Assembly (NCBI RefSeq): GCF_026625885.1 | Contig: NZ_CP113068.1 | Location: 2,170,001-2,234,000 of the forward strand | DNA: 64,000 bases | Reading direction: 5' to 3' | From: Roseateles sp. SL47 | GTDB taxonomy: Bacteria; Pseudomonadota; Gammaproteobacteria; Burkholderiales; Burkholderiaceae_C | Part shown: one piece after another, positions 8,426 through 17,356 of the stretch | Position numbering within the stretch: the stretch's first letter is position 1 | How the letters are laid out: each line of letters starts with the position of its first letter | Position numbers and translations under genes: made by a program | Notes under the pieces: generated by a model | What the model was told of the DNA's origin: nothing | The model's input: the letters and a program-made list of their open reading frames with translations, nothing else | Database searches by the model: none

Positions 8426-10696
8426 ATGAGCTTCCTGGACAAAATCAAGAACAAGGGCAAAAACGAGGGTAAGGCGGACGTCGACATCGACGACACCGGT
8501 CCCTCGACCGAATCCACAGCAGTGGCGGATGAATCGCAGGACTTCCAGCCCTCGATCATCACAACCGCCCAGCCCACCGCTGAATTCCAGGAAACCGGCG
8601 CCGGCTTCCAGCCGACGGCCGCCGCTGCGGAATCCGCGTCGTCCATGCCCAAGAAGCTGCCGCCCCAGGCGCCTCGCCGCACCGGCCTGCTGACGGCCCT
8701 GGTGGCGGCCGGCCTGGTGGGCACCGTGCTGACGGTGACCATGAGCCTGGTGGGTTCAAACCGCGCCGCCGACCAGGTGGCGGCTGCCGGTCAGGCCATG
8801 ACGGAATCGCAGCGTCTGGCAAAGGCGGTCTCGACCGCTCTGCTGGGCAACAAGAACGCCTTCCCTGAAATGAAGGAAAGCGCGCAGGTGCTGACCAGCG
8901 TGGTCGCCGGCCTGCGGGATGGGTCGGACTTCCTCTCGGAAGCCCCGGGCTCGGTCAAGCCGCTGCTCGAAAAGATCGCGCCGATGATCGACCGGGCCGA
9001 CAAGAACACCAAGGTGATGCTGGCCCAGGAAAAGGTGTTGACGCAGGTGGGTGCCGCTCTGCGCGCCATCAACCGCCAGTCGTCCGACCTGCTGGAAAGC
9101 GCGGAAGCCGTGGCGTCGCTGTCCATCCAGGGCAACGGCACCACCGGTGAAGTGGCGGCCGTGGGTCAGCTGGTGATGCTGACGCAGCGGATCGGCAAGT
9201 CCGCCAACGAATTCCTGACCCAGGACGGCGTGAGTCCCGAGGCCGTGTTCCTGCTGGGCAAGGACTTGAACGCCTTCCGTGAAATCGCTCAGGCCCTGCT
9301 GGACGGCAACCCCGAGCTGCGTCTGAACGGCGCCAAGGACCCACAGGTGCGTGAGCGCCTGAAGGTGCTGCTGAGCCAGTACGACCAGACCCGTACCCAG
9401 GCCACCGCGATTCTGTCCAACCTGCAGGGCCTGGTGGCCTCGCGGGAAGCGCAGACCGCCATCCTCAACGACAGCGAAGTGCTGCGCAAGGACCTGGGCG
9501 ATCTGTCCAACGGCCTGACCTCGGCCGGCGGCCTGAACCCGCTGCTGCTGATCGGCATGGTGCTGTCGCTGGTGGGGCTGGTCGCAGGTGCGGTGGGCTT
9601 CCTGAACCTGTACGTGAAGGATCAGGCGCGTCGTGCCCAGCTCGCAGATGAACAGCGTCGCGAGGCGGAAGCGCAGGAGCAGGAAGCCAAGCGCGTCAAC
9701 GACGCCAACCAGGCCGCCATTCTGCGTCTGATGAACGAACTGCAGACCGTTGCTGAAGGTGACTTGACCCACCAGGCCACGGTGACGGAAGACATCACCG
9801 GCGCCATCGCCGACTCGGTGAACTACACGGTGGAAGAGTTGCGCAGCCTGGTGCATCAGGTGCAGACCACGGCCGTGCGGGTGACCGACACCACCGCCCA
9901 GGTGGACCAGACCTCCACCGAACTGCTGGCCGCCTCGACCGAACAGCTGCACGAGATTCGCGCTACCGGTGAAGCGGTGCTGCAGATGGCGCATCGAATC
10001 AACGAAGTGTCCACACAGGCGCAGACCACGGCCGAAGTGGCCCGCCAGTCGCGTATGGCTGCTGAACAGGGTCTGCAGGCAATGCAGAACAACATCGGCG
10101 GTATGAACCAGATTCGTGACCAGATCCAGGAAACCTCCAAGCGGATCAAGCGTCTGGGCGAGTCGTCGCAGGAAATTGGCGAGATCACCGAGCTGATTTC
10201 GGACATTACCGAACAGACCAACGTGCTGGCCTTGAACGCTGCCATTCAGGCAGCGTCCGCCGGTGAAGCCGGCCGCGGCTTCTCGGTGGTGGCGGAAGAA
10301 GTGCAGCGACTGGCGGAACGCTCCGCCGACGCAACGCGCCGGATTGCCGCGCTGGTGAAGACCATTCAGACCGACACGCACGATGCGGTGGCCGCTATGG
10401 AACGGTCCACGCTGGGGGTGGTGGAAGGTACCAAGCTGTCTGACGCGGCCGGTCGCGCCCTGGAAGACATTGACTCGGTGTCTCGTCGCCTGGACGAACT
10501 GATTGGCGAAATTACCAACGTGGCCCAGAACGAAGCCCGTGCCGCCAACGAAGTCGGTGCAAACATCCAGCACATCTTTGCCGTGACCGAGCAAACCTCC
10601 GAAGGTACGCGTTCCACCGCCCAGATGGTGCATGAGCTGTCCCGGTCGGCGGAAGCGCTGAAGCAGTCGGTGGCGCGATTCAAGGTGACCAACTAA
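8426..10696 (+). CDS. pilJ: type IV pilus methyl-accepting chemotaxis protein PilJ
   Basis: The membrane chemoreceptor of the Pil-Chp pathway (756 residues). A polar, negatively charged N-terminal tail of about 85 residues is followed by transmembrane segment 1 (TGLLTALVAAGLVGTVLTV). A periplasmic region with PilJ-type helices comes next, then transmembrane segment 2 near residue 375 (LLLIGMVLSLVGLVAGAVGF), a HAMP-like linker and the signalling hairpin. The hairpin tip 'ITEQTNVLALNAAIQAASAGEAGRGF' (split here as the conserved kinase-contact region) is diagnostic of methyl-accepting proteins. I start at ATG 8426, which has GAGGG upstream; an upstream in-frame ATG at 8387 would add 13 residues of unlike composition. 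The cytoplasmic N-terminal tail is longer than in Pseudomonas PilJ. Confidence 0.94.
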   Translation: MSFLDKIKNKGKNEGKADVDIDDTGPSTESTAVADESQDFQPSIITTAQPTAEFQETGAGFQPTAAAAESASSMPKKLPPQAPRRTGLLTALVAAGLVGTVLTVTMSLVGSNRAADQVAAAGQAMTESQRLAKAVSTALLGNKNAFPEMKESAQVLTSVVAGLRDGSDFLSEAPGSVKPLLEKIAPMIDRADKNTKVMLAQEKVLTQVGAALRAINRQSSDLLESAEAVASLSIQGNGTTGEVAAVGQLVMLTQRIGKSANEFLTQDGVSPEAVFLLGKDLNAFREIAQALLDGNPELRLNGAKDPQVRERLKVLLSQYDQTRTQATAILSNLQGLVASREAQTAILNDSEVLRKDLGDLSNGLTSAGGLNPLLLIGMVLSLVGLVAGAVGFLNLYVKDQARRAQLADEQRREAEAQEQEAKRVNDANQAAILRLMNELQTVAEGDLTHQATVTEDITGAIADSVNYTVEELRSLVHQVQTTAVRVTDTTAQVDQTSTELLAASTEQLHEIRATGEAVLQMAHRINEVSTQAQTTAEVARQSRMAAEQGLQAMQNNIGGMNQIRDQIQETSKRIKRLGESSQEIGEITELISDITEQTNVLALNAAIQAASAGEAGRGFSVVAEEVQRLAERSADATRRIAALVKTIQTDTHDAVAAMERSTLGVVEGTKLSDAAGRALEDIDSVSRRLDELIGEITNVAQNEARAANEVGANIQHIFAVTEQTSEGTRSTAQMVHELSRSAEALKQSVARFKVTN

Positions 10697-10773
10697 CCTC
10701 TGTCGGCCACCGCCACATAGGGAAGACGGCCGCCACAGCGCCCACCATTACAAAGCGACAATAAAGAGCGAGC

Positions 10774-13700
10774 ATGGACCTTTCGCGCGAATCCGAGTTC
10801 CCGGCTGATCTGAGCCCTTTGGCTTGGGTCCAGGAGGAATTGCGTCGCACGCTGGAATCGGTGCACAAGGCCCTGCGCCGAGTGCTGCGAGATACCGACG
10901 CGCGCGTTTCCACTCTGGGCGGCGAAGGCCAGCCCAGCCCGGCGCTGCAGGGAGCGGCCCAACAGATGCACCAGGCCGCCGGTGTGTTGTCGGTGGTGAG
11001 CCTGCCGGCCGCTGCGCAATTGCTGCGCGCGGCGGAAGCCACGCTGTTCCGCCTGGCCGAAAACCCCTCTGCGGTCTCGGTGGCCGAGGTGGAAGCCGTG
11101 GAGCGGGCGGACTTCGCCGTCCTGGCCTTCATCGCCAAAACCCTGGCCGGCGGCCAGCCCAGCTCGCTGGCGCTGTTCCCGGCCTATCAGACCTTGCAGG
11201 AACTCAACGGGGCAGGCCGTATCCATCCGGCCGACCTGTGGACCCAGGAGTTCCGCTGGCGTGACCTGCCCGCCGACAAGGCGGTGCGGGCCCTGACGCC
11301 CGAGCAGATGCGCGCCCCGTTCGAGGCGCTGCTGCTCAAGCAGATGCGGGCCCCGGCCCCGGGCCAGGGGCAGTTGCTGAGCGACCTGTGCGCCGGCTTG
11401 GCGCTGACCCAGACACAAACCAACGGCCGCACACTATGGATGCTGGCGGCTGCGCAGTTCGAAGCCCAGTCTCGGGGCCTGCTGCCGGTGGACACCCTGG
11501 TCAAGCGCCTGGGTTCGCGTCTGCTGGCCCAGTTGCGCGCCGGCCGGGATGCCGCGCCGTCCGAACGTCTGGCCAAGGACTTGCTGTTCTTCGCCGCCGC
11601 CGCCAAGCACCCCGCGCCCGGTACCTCGCCGCGCCTGGAAGCGGTGCAGGTGGCCTATGGCCTGGTGGAAGCCCCGGCTGTTGATTACCGCGACGACACG
11701 CTGGGCAAGATCGACCCGACGTGGGTGCAGGCCGCCAAGCGCCGTGTGGCGACGGCCAAGGAATCCTGGGGCTCTGCCGCCGAAGGCGAAACCCATCGCC
11801 TGGGTGGCCTGGACGAACAATTCGCCGGTGTGGCGGAGTCCTTGCAGAAGCTCTTCCCGAGTGGCGAGGTGCTGGGGGACACCCTGCGCCGCGCCATCGT
11901 GGCCACGCTGCGTTCGGGCCGCGCGCCCGAGCCGACGCTGGCCATGGAGATCGCCACGGCGATGCTCTATCTTGAAGCGGCCCTCGAGGACGAAGCCTTC
12001 GACCAGCCCGAGCAGGCGGAACGGGTGACCAACCTGTCGCGCCGGATCGAGGCCGTGGCCAAGGGCCAGACGCCCGAGCCGCTGGAAGCCTGGATGGAAG
12101 AGCTGTACCGCCGTGTGGCGGACCGCCAGACCCTGGGTTCCGTGGTGCATGAACTGCGCGCCAGCCTTTCCGAGGTGGAGCGTCAGTGCGACGAGTATTT
12201 CCGCGACCCGACCAAGCGTGAGCTGCTGATCCCGGTGCCCGGTCAACTGCAGACCATGCGCGGCGTGTTCAGCGTGCTGGGTCTGTCCCAGGCCGCACAG
12301 GCCACGCTGCGCATGCGCGACCAGGTGGATGAGCTGGCGCAGACGGAAGTGGACCCGGCTTTGCCAGGCCCGCGTGCTCAGTTCGACCGTCTGGCCAACA
12401 ACCTCGGCGCGCTGGGGTTCCTGATCGACATGCTGAGTGTCCAGCCGCAGCTGGCCAAGCGCATGTTCCGCTTCGACGATGCCTCCGGCCTGCTGCAATC
12501 GCTGGTGGGTCGTGAGAGCGAGCACCCTCCGGTGCCGGAAGAAGTGAAGCAAGAGGTGCCCGCGCCGCAACTGCTGGACCAGCTCCAGGCCACCGCCGCC
12601 GCTGTGGCCCAGGGCGACCGCCCGGCCGAAGACCTGGCACGCGATCTGGAGCGCATCTCGCAGGAAGCCCGCGCTGCGGACGACCTCAACCTGGCCCAGG
12701 CTGCTCAACAGGCCCAGCAACAACTGCTGAACGAAGGCCAGGAAAGCACTTCGGCTGCCGAGTCGCTGCAGCAGTTCATCGAGGCTTCGGCCCCGGTGGC
12801 GCCGCCGGCCGTGCCTGAATCCGCCCCGATTCCGCAGGAAGAGGCCGACGTCGACCAGGAGATGCTGGAAATCTTCCTGGAAGAAGCCGGCGAAGTGGTC
12901 ACCACCGCCCGCGATGCGCTGGCCGTGCTGGCCCGCGACAGCACCAACCGCGAAGAACTGACCACGGTCCGTCGCGCCTTCCACACGCTCAAGGGCAGCT
13001 CCCGCATGGTGGGGCTCAACGAGTTTGGGGAAGCCGGCTGGTCCTTCGAACAGCTCTACAACCATCGCCTGTCGGAGCATCCGCAGGCGGACGCCGATCT
13101 GCTGCGTCTGAGCCACGAGGCGCTGGAGGCTTTCCAGTCCTGGGCCACCGCCATCGGCGAGAAGCGTCCGCATGGTTTCCACAGCGCGCCGTTCCGCGCT
13201 GCGGCCGATGCGCTGCGTCTGAACAACCGCTATGAGCCGCTGCAGCTGTCCGCTGCACCGGTCGCTGCTCCTGTGGCTGCCCCGGTGGCTGCACCGGTCG
13301 TGGCCGCCCCGCCGGTGACGCCGCCGGTCGAGGTGCCGGAACTGGTGGAAGTGCCGGAACTGGTGGAGGTGCCGGAGATCATCGAGGTGGCCGAGGTGCC
13401 CGAAGTGGTGGAAGTGGCCGAGCTGCCCACCGCGATCGAGACCCTGGACGACCTGCCGCTGGCTCCGCAGGAAGCCGGTACGGCGGTGGCTGCCGAGGCC
13501 GCCCTGCCCGCGCTGGACCTGCCCCCGCTGTCCACCGACAGCGCGCCGACCTTGGCGGACGAGCCGACGCTGGACCTGTCGCTGGACTTCCCGACCGACG
13601 TGTCGGCACCCACCCGCGATGTGCCGCAGCTGGACGCCGCCCTGGACCTGCCTGCGCTGACGGCCGAAGCCGCCATGGACGTGGCCCCGGCCGTGCCGGA

Positions 13701-16700
13701 GCTGCCGGAAGGTTGGCCGGACAACGTGACCACCGAAGAGGTCACGGCCACCGAGCCGGTGGCGCTGACGACCGAAACGGCCGAGGCCGCCGACGAGCTG
13801 CAACTGGACCGTCTGGATCTGTCCAGCCTGGACCTGGCCACCGCCCCGACGCTGGAGACGCTGGACACTCCGGTCACCGCCGTTGAATCGGTTGACTCGG
13901 TTGATTCGGTTGAATCAGTTGAATCGGCAGCGCTGACCGGAGCGGTTGAGTCGGTGGATCTCCAGCTCGACCTGACCAGCGAACTGGTGAGCACCCCCGC
14001 AGCGGAAACACCGCCGCAGGCCGAAGAGCCCATCATCGAACAGGCCTTTGCGCCGGCCGCGCCCGTGCTGAGCCTGGTCGGTGGTACGGCCGTGGACGCG
14101 GGCGAGACGGAGGAGGCCGAGGAGGCCGAAGACAGCGACGAAGGCGTCAAGGTCATTGGCCATCTGCGCATCAGCATCGCGCTGTTCAACATCTTCCTCA
14201 ACGAGGCGGACGAGCGCTCGCGCCGTCTGCAGGTGGAGCTGACCGAATGGTCGCTGCTGCCGCAGTCGCCGCTGCCGCAGGATGCCGAGCCACTGGCCCA
14301 CGGCCTGGCCGGCAGTGCCGCCACGGTCGGGTTTGACGACCTGTCCACGCTGTCGCGTGCGCTGGAGCATGCCCTGGGCCGTGCCCAAGGCCATGAGGTG
14401 GCCGACCCGACGCTGTTCCAGCGGGGTTCGGATGAGATCCGCCGTTTGTTGCATCAATTCGCTGCCGGTTTCCTGAAGGAGGTCGACGGGGAGCTGCTCG
14501 CCCAGTTGCAACTGTTCCAGCCCGGTGCGCCGCTGCCGGATGGCTCGCAAGACAGCGATGAAGGCCTGCTGGCCATGACGCTGGACGAGGTGTCGACCGC
14601 TGCGCATTCGGTGGACGCCGTGCCGGCCTACCTGACGCCGACGCCTGTGGCCCAAGAGCCGCAGGCACTGTCCGACGACGATTTCGACTTCAGCCTGCCC
14701 GACCAGATCGAGCCGGAGCTGATGCCGATCTTCGAAGAAGAAGCGGAAGATCTGCTGCGCCAGCTGCATGCCTACCTGCGTGAATGGGCGGCCCAGCCGC
14801 AGGATGCCTCCCGGGCATCCGCCTGCATGCGGGTGCTGCACACCTTCAAGGGGGGCGCCCGTCTGGCCGGCGCCATGCGCCTGGGTGAACAGGCCCACAA
14901 CCTGGAGTCCCAGATTGAGCGCCTGATCGGCGACGGCAATGCGGGTCACGGTCAGGTGACCGAGCTGCAGGACGTGGCCGACGCGCTGGATTACAGCTTC
15001 CAGAATCTGCAACGCGACTGGCGCAACCCGGCGCCGGTGGTGCCGGCGCCGATGGTGCCGGTGGCCGCTCCAGTGGCTGCACCCGTTGCAGCACCGACCC
15101 CTGCGGCCGTCCCTGAAGCCCTTGAAGCTCCGGTGGAGGTGGCAGAGCCGGTGGAACTGCTGGATGTGGTGGAAGCGATCGAGGTCCCCGCTGTGGTGGA
15201 GGCGCCGGAGGCCGCTGCCGAACTGCCGGTGGAAGGCTCGGACGCCGTCACGGTCAGCGAGCCGGTGGCACTGCTGCCGGAAGTCGCGCCCGAAGTGGCC
15301 GCCGAGACAGCGCCTGCTGATGAAGGCGCCGCCGCTGTGGCCCCGGAGCAGGTCACCCCCGTGACGCCGGTCACGCCGGTGGCTCCTGCCGACATCAACA
15401 TCGACTGGGCTCACTTCAGCGAAGTCGCCGACCTCGGCCAGCCGATGGAAAGCGCCCCGGTGGCGCCTGCCGCGCAAGTGCGTGTGCGGGGCGTGCTGCT
15501 GGAACGCATGGCCGCCTTGTCTGGCGAAGTGGCGATCCGTCGCGCCCGTCTCGAATCCGAGCTGGGCCAGATGCGTACGCTGCTGGGCGACCTGGACGAC
15601 AACCTGGAGCGTCTGCGCACGCAACTGCGTGAGCTGGAGCTGCAGGCGGAAGCCCGCATCGCTGCCCGCCAGGAAGCCGCGCAGGCCACCGGCAAGGACT
15701 TCGACCCGCTCGAATTCGACCGCTACACCCGCTTCCAGGAACTCACCCGGATGCTGGCCGAATCGGTCAATGACGTGGCGACGGTTCAACGCGGCCTGCA
15801 ACGCAACGTGGCGGCCGGTGAAGACGAACTGGCGGGCCAATCCCGACTGACCCGTGAACTGCAGGATGACCTGCTGCGCACGCGGATGGTGGAATTCGAC
15901 AGCAGCCTGGGTGAACGTCTGCATCGTGTGGTGCGTCAAGCGGCTCGCGAAAGCGGCAAGCAGGCGCAGCTGGAAGTGCGTGGCGGTGGCGTGGAACTGG
16001 ACCGCTCCGTGCTGGAGCGTCTGACCGGTGCCTTCGAACACTTGCTGCGCAACAGCGTGGTGCACGGCATCGAGGCGCCTGCGGCCCGTGAAGCGGCCGG
16101 CAAGCCGGCGCTGGGCCGCATCGTGCTGAGCCTGCATCAGGAAGGCAACGAAATCCAGGTCCGCTTCACCGACGACGGTGCCGGCCTCAACCTGGACCGC
16201 ATCCGCGCCCGGGCCGAGAGCCTGGGCATGGTCCAGCCCGGCCAGTCGCTGACCAACAAGCAGCTCATGGAACTCATCTATGAGCCCGGCTTCTCCACCG
16301 CCGAATCGCTGACCGAAATGGCCGGCCGCGGCGTGGGCATGGACGTGGTGCGTTCCGAAGTGAACACGCTGGGGGGGTACGTCATCACCGACTCCACGCC
16401 GGGGCAGGGGGCGACCTTCGAGCTGCGTGTGCCGCTGACGACCGCACTGACCCAGGTGGTGGTGCTGCGTTATGGCGACCGCAAGGTGGCGGTCCCCGCC
16501 AGCCTGATGCTGTCCGTGCTGCGCCTGAGCGCCGACCAGGTGGGCAAGGCCTACGAAGACGGCTTCATGCAGGCTGCCGGCGAGCAGTTGCCCTTCTACT
16601 GGCTGGGCGGCCTGATGAACGCCAGCGAGCGCGGCCAGGCCCAGGGCAAGACCCTGCCGGTCGTGCTGGTGCACAGCGCACAGCAGCGTCTGGCTCTGCA

Positions 16701-17322
16701 CGTGGACGAAGTCCTGGGCAACCAGGAAGTCGTGGTCAAGAACCTCGGCCCGCAGCTGATGCAGGTGCCGGGTCTGGCGGGCATCAGCCTGCTGGCCTCG
16801 GGCGACGTGGCCCTGATCTACAACCCGGTGGCGCTGGCCAACCGCTATGGCCATGGCGCGCAGCAGCGTGTGCATGACAGCGCGGCCGCCGCCCAGGTGG
16901 TGGTGGAAGCGCCGCGTGAGCCGCTGCCGCCGCTGGTCATGGTGGTGGACGATTCGCTCACCGTGCGCCGTGTCACGCAACGCATGCTGGAGCGTGAAGG
17001 CTACCGTGTGCTGCTGGCCAAGGACGGCCTGGATGCGATGGAGCGCCTGGCGGGTGATGAATTGCCGGCCGTGGTGCTCTCCGACATCGAAATGCCGCGC
17101 ATGGATGGCTTCGATCTGGTCCGCAACCTGCGTGCAGATGCGCGCTTGCGAGCCCTGCCGGTGATCATGATCACTTCGCGGATCGCTCAGAAGCATCGCG
17201 ACTATGCGCAGCAATTGGGGGTTGATGACTATTTGGGCAAGCCGTACGACGAAGAGCACCTTCTGGGCCTCATCGGTCGATACACTTCCCAAAACCTCGC
17301 CGGTCAGGCGGTAGTGTCGTAA
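10774..17322 (+). CDS. chpA: hybrid chemotaxis histidine kinase ChpA (PilL)
   Basis: The central CheA-type kinase of the Pil-Chp pathway, 2182 residues. The first 650 residues are helical and resemble the FimL/ChpA N-terminal region. Three histidine phosphotransfer domains are visible: His737 in 'RAFHTLKGSSRMVG', His1176 in 'LAHGLAGSAATVG' and His1356 in 'VLHTFKGGARLAG'. They are joined by long Val/Pro/Glu/Ala-rich linkers (about residues 830-1120 and 1415-1560). The dimerisation helices and HATPase domain follow, with Asn1760 in 'HLLRNSVVHG' and glycine boxes 'DDGAGLN' and 'GRGVGMDVV'; then a CheW-like domain and a C-terminal receiver with Asp2104 in 'VVLSDIEMPRMDGF'. Pseudomonas ChpA has more phosphotransfer domains. 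The stop codon lies inside a CRISPR-repeat-like sequence. Confidence 0.95.
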   Translation: MDLSRESEFPADLSPLAWVQEELRRTLESVHKALRRVLRDTDARVSTLGGEGQPSPALQGAAQQMHQAAGVLSVVSLPAAAQLLRAAEATLFRLAENPSAVSVAEVEAVERADFAVLAFIAKTLAGGQPSSLALFPAYQTLQELNGAGRIHPADLWTQEFRWRDLPADKAVRALTPEQMRAPFEALLLKQMRAPAPGQGQLLSDLCAGLALTQTQTNGRTLWMLAAAQFEAQSRGLLPVDTLVKRLGSRLLAQLRAGRDAAPSERLAKDLLFFAAAAKHPAPGTSPRLEAVQVAYGLVEAPAVDYRDDTLGKIDPTWVQAAKRRVATAKESWGSAAEGETHRLGGLDEQFAGVAESLQKLFPSGEVLGDTLRRAIVATLRSGRAPEPTLAMEIATAMLYLEAALEDEAFDQPEQAERVTNLSRRIEAVAKGQTPEPLEAWMEELYRRVADRQTLGSVVHELRASLSEVERQCDEYFRDPTKRELLIPVPGQLQTMRGVFSVLGLSQAAQATLRMRDQVDELAQTEVDPALPGPRAQFDRLANNLGALGFLIDMLSVQPQLAKRMFRFDDASGLLQSLVGRESEHPPVPEEVKQEVPAPQLLDQLQATAAAVAQGDRPAEDLARDLERISQEARAADDLNLAQAAQQAQQQLLNEGQESTSAAESLQQFIEASAPVAPPAVPESAPIPQEEADVDQEMLEIFLEEAGEVVTTARDALAVLARDSTNREELTTVRRAFHTLKGSSRMVGLNEFGEAGWSFEQLYNHRLSEHPQADADLLRLSHEALEAFQSWATAIGEKRPHGFHSAPFRAAADALRLNNRYEPLQLSAAPVAAPVAAPVAAPVVAAPPVTPPVEVPELVEVPELVEVPEIIEVAEVPEVVEVAELPTAIETLDDLPLAPQEAGTAVAAEAALPALDLPPLSTDSAPTLADEPTLDLSLDFPTDVSAPTRDVPQLDAALDLPALTAEAAMDVAPAVPELPEGWPDNVTTEEVTATEPVALTTETAEAADELQLDRLDLSSLDLATAPTLETLDTPVTAVESVDSVDSVESVESAALTGAVESVDLQLDLTSELVSTPAAETPPQAEEPIIEQAFAPAAPVLSLVGGTAVDAGETEEAEEAEDSDEGVKVIGHLRISIALFNIFLNEADERSRRLQVELTEWSLLPQSPLPQDAEPLAHGLAGSAATVGFDDLSTLSRALEHALGRAQGHEVADPTLFQRGSDEIRRLLHQFAAGFLKEVDGELLAQLQLFQPGAPLPDGSQDSDEGLLAMTLDEVSTAAHSVDAVPAYLTPTPVAQEPQALSDDDFDFSLPDQIEPELMPIFEEEAEDLLRQLHAYLREWAAQPQDASRASACMRVLHTFKGGARLAGAMRLGEQAHNLESQIERLIGDGNAGHGQVTELQDVADALDYSFQNLQRDWRNPAPVVPAPMVPVAAPVAAPVAAPTPAAVPEALEAPVEVAEPVELLDVVEAIEVPAVVEAPEAAAELPVEGSDAVTVSEPVALLPEVAPEVAAETAPADEGAAAVAPEQVTPVTPVTPVAPADINIDWAHFSEVADLGQPMESAPVAPAAQVRVRGVLLERMAALSGEVAIRRARLESELGQMRTLLGDLDDNLERLRTQLRELELQAEARIAARQEAAQATGKDFDPLEFDRYTRFQELTRMLAESVNDVATVQRGLQRNVAAGEDELAGQSRLTRELQDDLLRTRMVEFDSSLGERLHRVVRQAARESGKQAQLEVRGGGVELDRSVLERLTGAFEHLLRNSVVHGIEAPAAREAAGKPALGRIVLSLHQEGNEIQVRFTDDGAGLNLDRIRARAESLGMVQPGQSLTNKQLMELIYEPGFSTAESLTEMAGRGVGMDVVRSEVNTLGGYVITDSTPGQGATFELRVPLTTALTQVVVLRYGDRKVAVPASLMLSVLRLSADQVGKAYEDGFMQAAGEQLPFYWLGGLMNASERGQAQGKTLPVVLVHSAQQRLALHVDEVLGNQEVVVKNLGPQLMQVPGLAGISLLASGDVALIYNPVALANRYGHGAQQRVHDSAAAAQVVVEAPREPLPPLVMVVDDSLTVRRVTQRMLEREGYRVLLAKDGLDAMERLAGDELPAVVLSDIEMPRMDGFDLVRNLRADARLRALPVIMITSRIAQKHRDYAQQLGVDDYLGKPYDEEHLLGLIGRYTSQNLAGQAVVS

Positions 17323-17350
17323 CGCCCGACGAATGGGCGTGGATTGAAAC
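17316..17350 (+). repeat. solitary CRISPR-repeat-like sequence in the chpA/cyclase gap
   Basis: A 35-base stretch begins GTCG, contains an inverted repeat ACGCCC / GGGCGT around a 7-base loop, and ends GTGGATTGAAAC. This matches the layout and the 3-prime end of type I-C-like CRISPR repeats. It is present once; there are no spacers, no second copy and no cas genes in the window. It overlaps the last codons of chpA and fills most of the 34-base gap before the next gene. It could equally be an intercistronic hairpin that resembles a repeat by chance. Confidence 0.4.
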
Positions 17351-17356
17351 AGCGCC

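Noticed and set aside
8756..10633. Open frame of about 625 codons on the minus strand, opposite pilJ
   Set aside because: Shadow of the pilJ reading frame; no recognisable protein family.
11434..13803. Open frame of about 789 codons on the minus strand, opposite the first half of chpA
   Set aside because: Low-complexity His/Arg/Gly composition and no ribosome site or motif; shadow of chpA.
17316..17350. A true CRISPR array at this place
   Set aside because: Only one repeat-like unit is present, without spacers or a second copy; kept only as a repeat-like observation.
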